Below are positions 63,566-64,000 of a DNA stretch of 64,000 nucleotides, in pieces. A program made the position numbers and the translations under genes. How positions within the stretch are numbered: position 1 is the stretch's first letter; every line of letters starts with the position of its first letter. Location of the stretch: NCBI RefSeq assembly GCF_945859685.1, contig NC_079149.1, forward strand, positions 40,513,136 to 40,577,135. Direction: 5' to 3'. The DNA is from Eupeodes corollae. Lineage: Eukaryota > Arthropoda > Insecta > Diptera > Syrphidae. The notes beneath the pieces were generated by a model that saw only the letters and a program-made list of their open reading frames with translations, did not search any database and was not told where the DNA came from.

Positions 63566-64000
63566 TTGAAATTTAACATTTCCTCATCGATAACAACAAA
63601 GTCTTTAAGTTTAAAATCAGTTTTTAAATACAAGACATACAAAGGCATATTAACACGTTCATAACTTAAAGTGGAGTGTAAATGTCATTCATAAACACTC
63701 TTCTAACTATGGGTTCAAAATTGAATCATATTTAAATAAGAGTGAACTGCTCCAGATTGAAAAAAAACGTCTTTTTCTTCAGGATTTTGATGGCTCTGTA
63801 CGGATACACACGCTTCTCACTTTTTGTGGTGTATTTACAAATCGTTAGGTCCTTGCGTCTATATACCTTTGAAATCCCATACCACAATCACAACTAAAAG
63901 TACATATCACGTATTTCTAACATTATCTATGCGATTAAGGAAAACTATGGCCGTGCCTTTATGTCCAGAAAGTTTTGTAGGAACAACTAAAATTTCATAC
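63566..64000. other. no feature seen
   Basis: AT-rich end of the window with no supported gene or element. Confidence 0.4.

Noticed and set aside
1..64000. CRISPR arrays, operons, rRNA or intact tRNA genes
   Set aside because: None seen. The only perfect tandem array has no spacers, and tRNA-like blocks do not form a full tRNA.

Overview
This window is eukaryotic and AT-rich. It has long non-coding stretches, spliced gene structure and many decayed non-LTR retrotransposons. The mix of transposons (RNase H-bearing LOA/R1-type LINEs, Jockey/CR1-type LINEs, RTE elements, a piggyBac remnant) and a secreted serpin-domain gene points to an insect, most likely a fly (Diptera). That placement is inference; no species can be named from the sequence alone.

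Only one host gene is well supported. It lies on the minus strand and encodes a very large secreted protein: a Thr/Pro-rich mucin-like region, a long acidic region, and a C-terminal serpin domain. Most of it sits in one exon at 17488-22888. The long open frame seems to run on to 22923, but it begins with TTG and crosses a good splice acceptor, so its apparent hydrophobic N-terminus is probably intronic. A phase-compatible signal-peptide exon with a consensus donor lies at 31921-32123, itself preceded by a good acceptor at 32267. The joined model gives 1867 residues with an intron of about 9.0 kb. That intron holds a broken piggyBac transposase (24050-25625), a CG-rich microsatellite-bearing island (26830-28260) and an almost perfect 2754-bp array of the hexamer AAGACT (28661-31414, 459 units).

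The left part (2.5-15.3 kb) is a transposon graveyard: LOA/R1-like family A, Jockey/CR1-like family C, an RTE element, a LINE with a C-terminal zinc knuckle (family D), and a dispersed repeat R with a palindromic end. Several are nested: A inside C (imperfect 12-bp target duplication), C inside RTE, and D inside R. The middle (33.6-48.8 kb) holds more copies: E1, E2, E3 (relatives of D), a second R, F and B1. The right end has an RTE element (57.4-59.1 kb), an opposing RTE fragment, B2, C4, a lone RNase H fragment and tRNA-like SINE remnants. Every element is truncated or interrupted by stops and frameshifts.

The rest (1-2.5, 7.5-9.7, 15.3-17.2, 32.3-33.6, 39.3-42.1, 43.6-45.9, 49-57.3 and 59.5-61.7 kb) shows no convincing coding gene. 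A plausible plus-strand core promoter (paired octamer motifs, TATA box, initiator) lies at 40038-40160. No rRNA genes, intact tRNA genes, CRISPR arrays or bacterial-type operons were seen.
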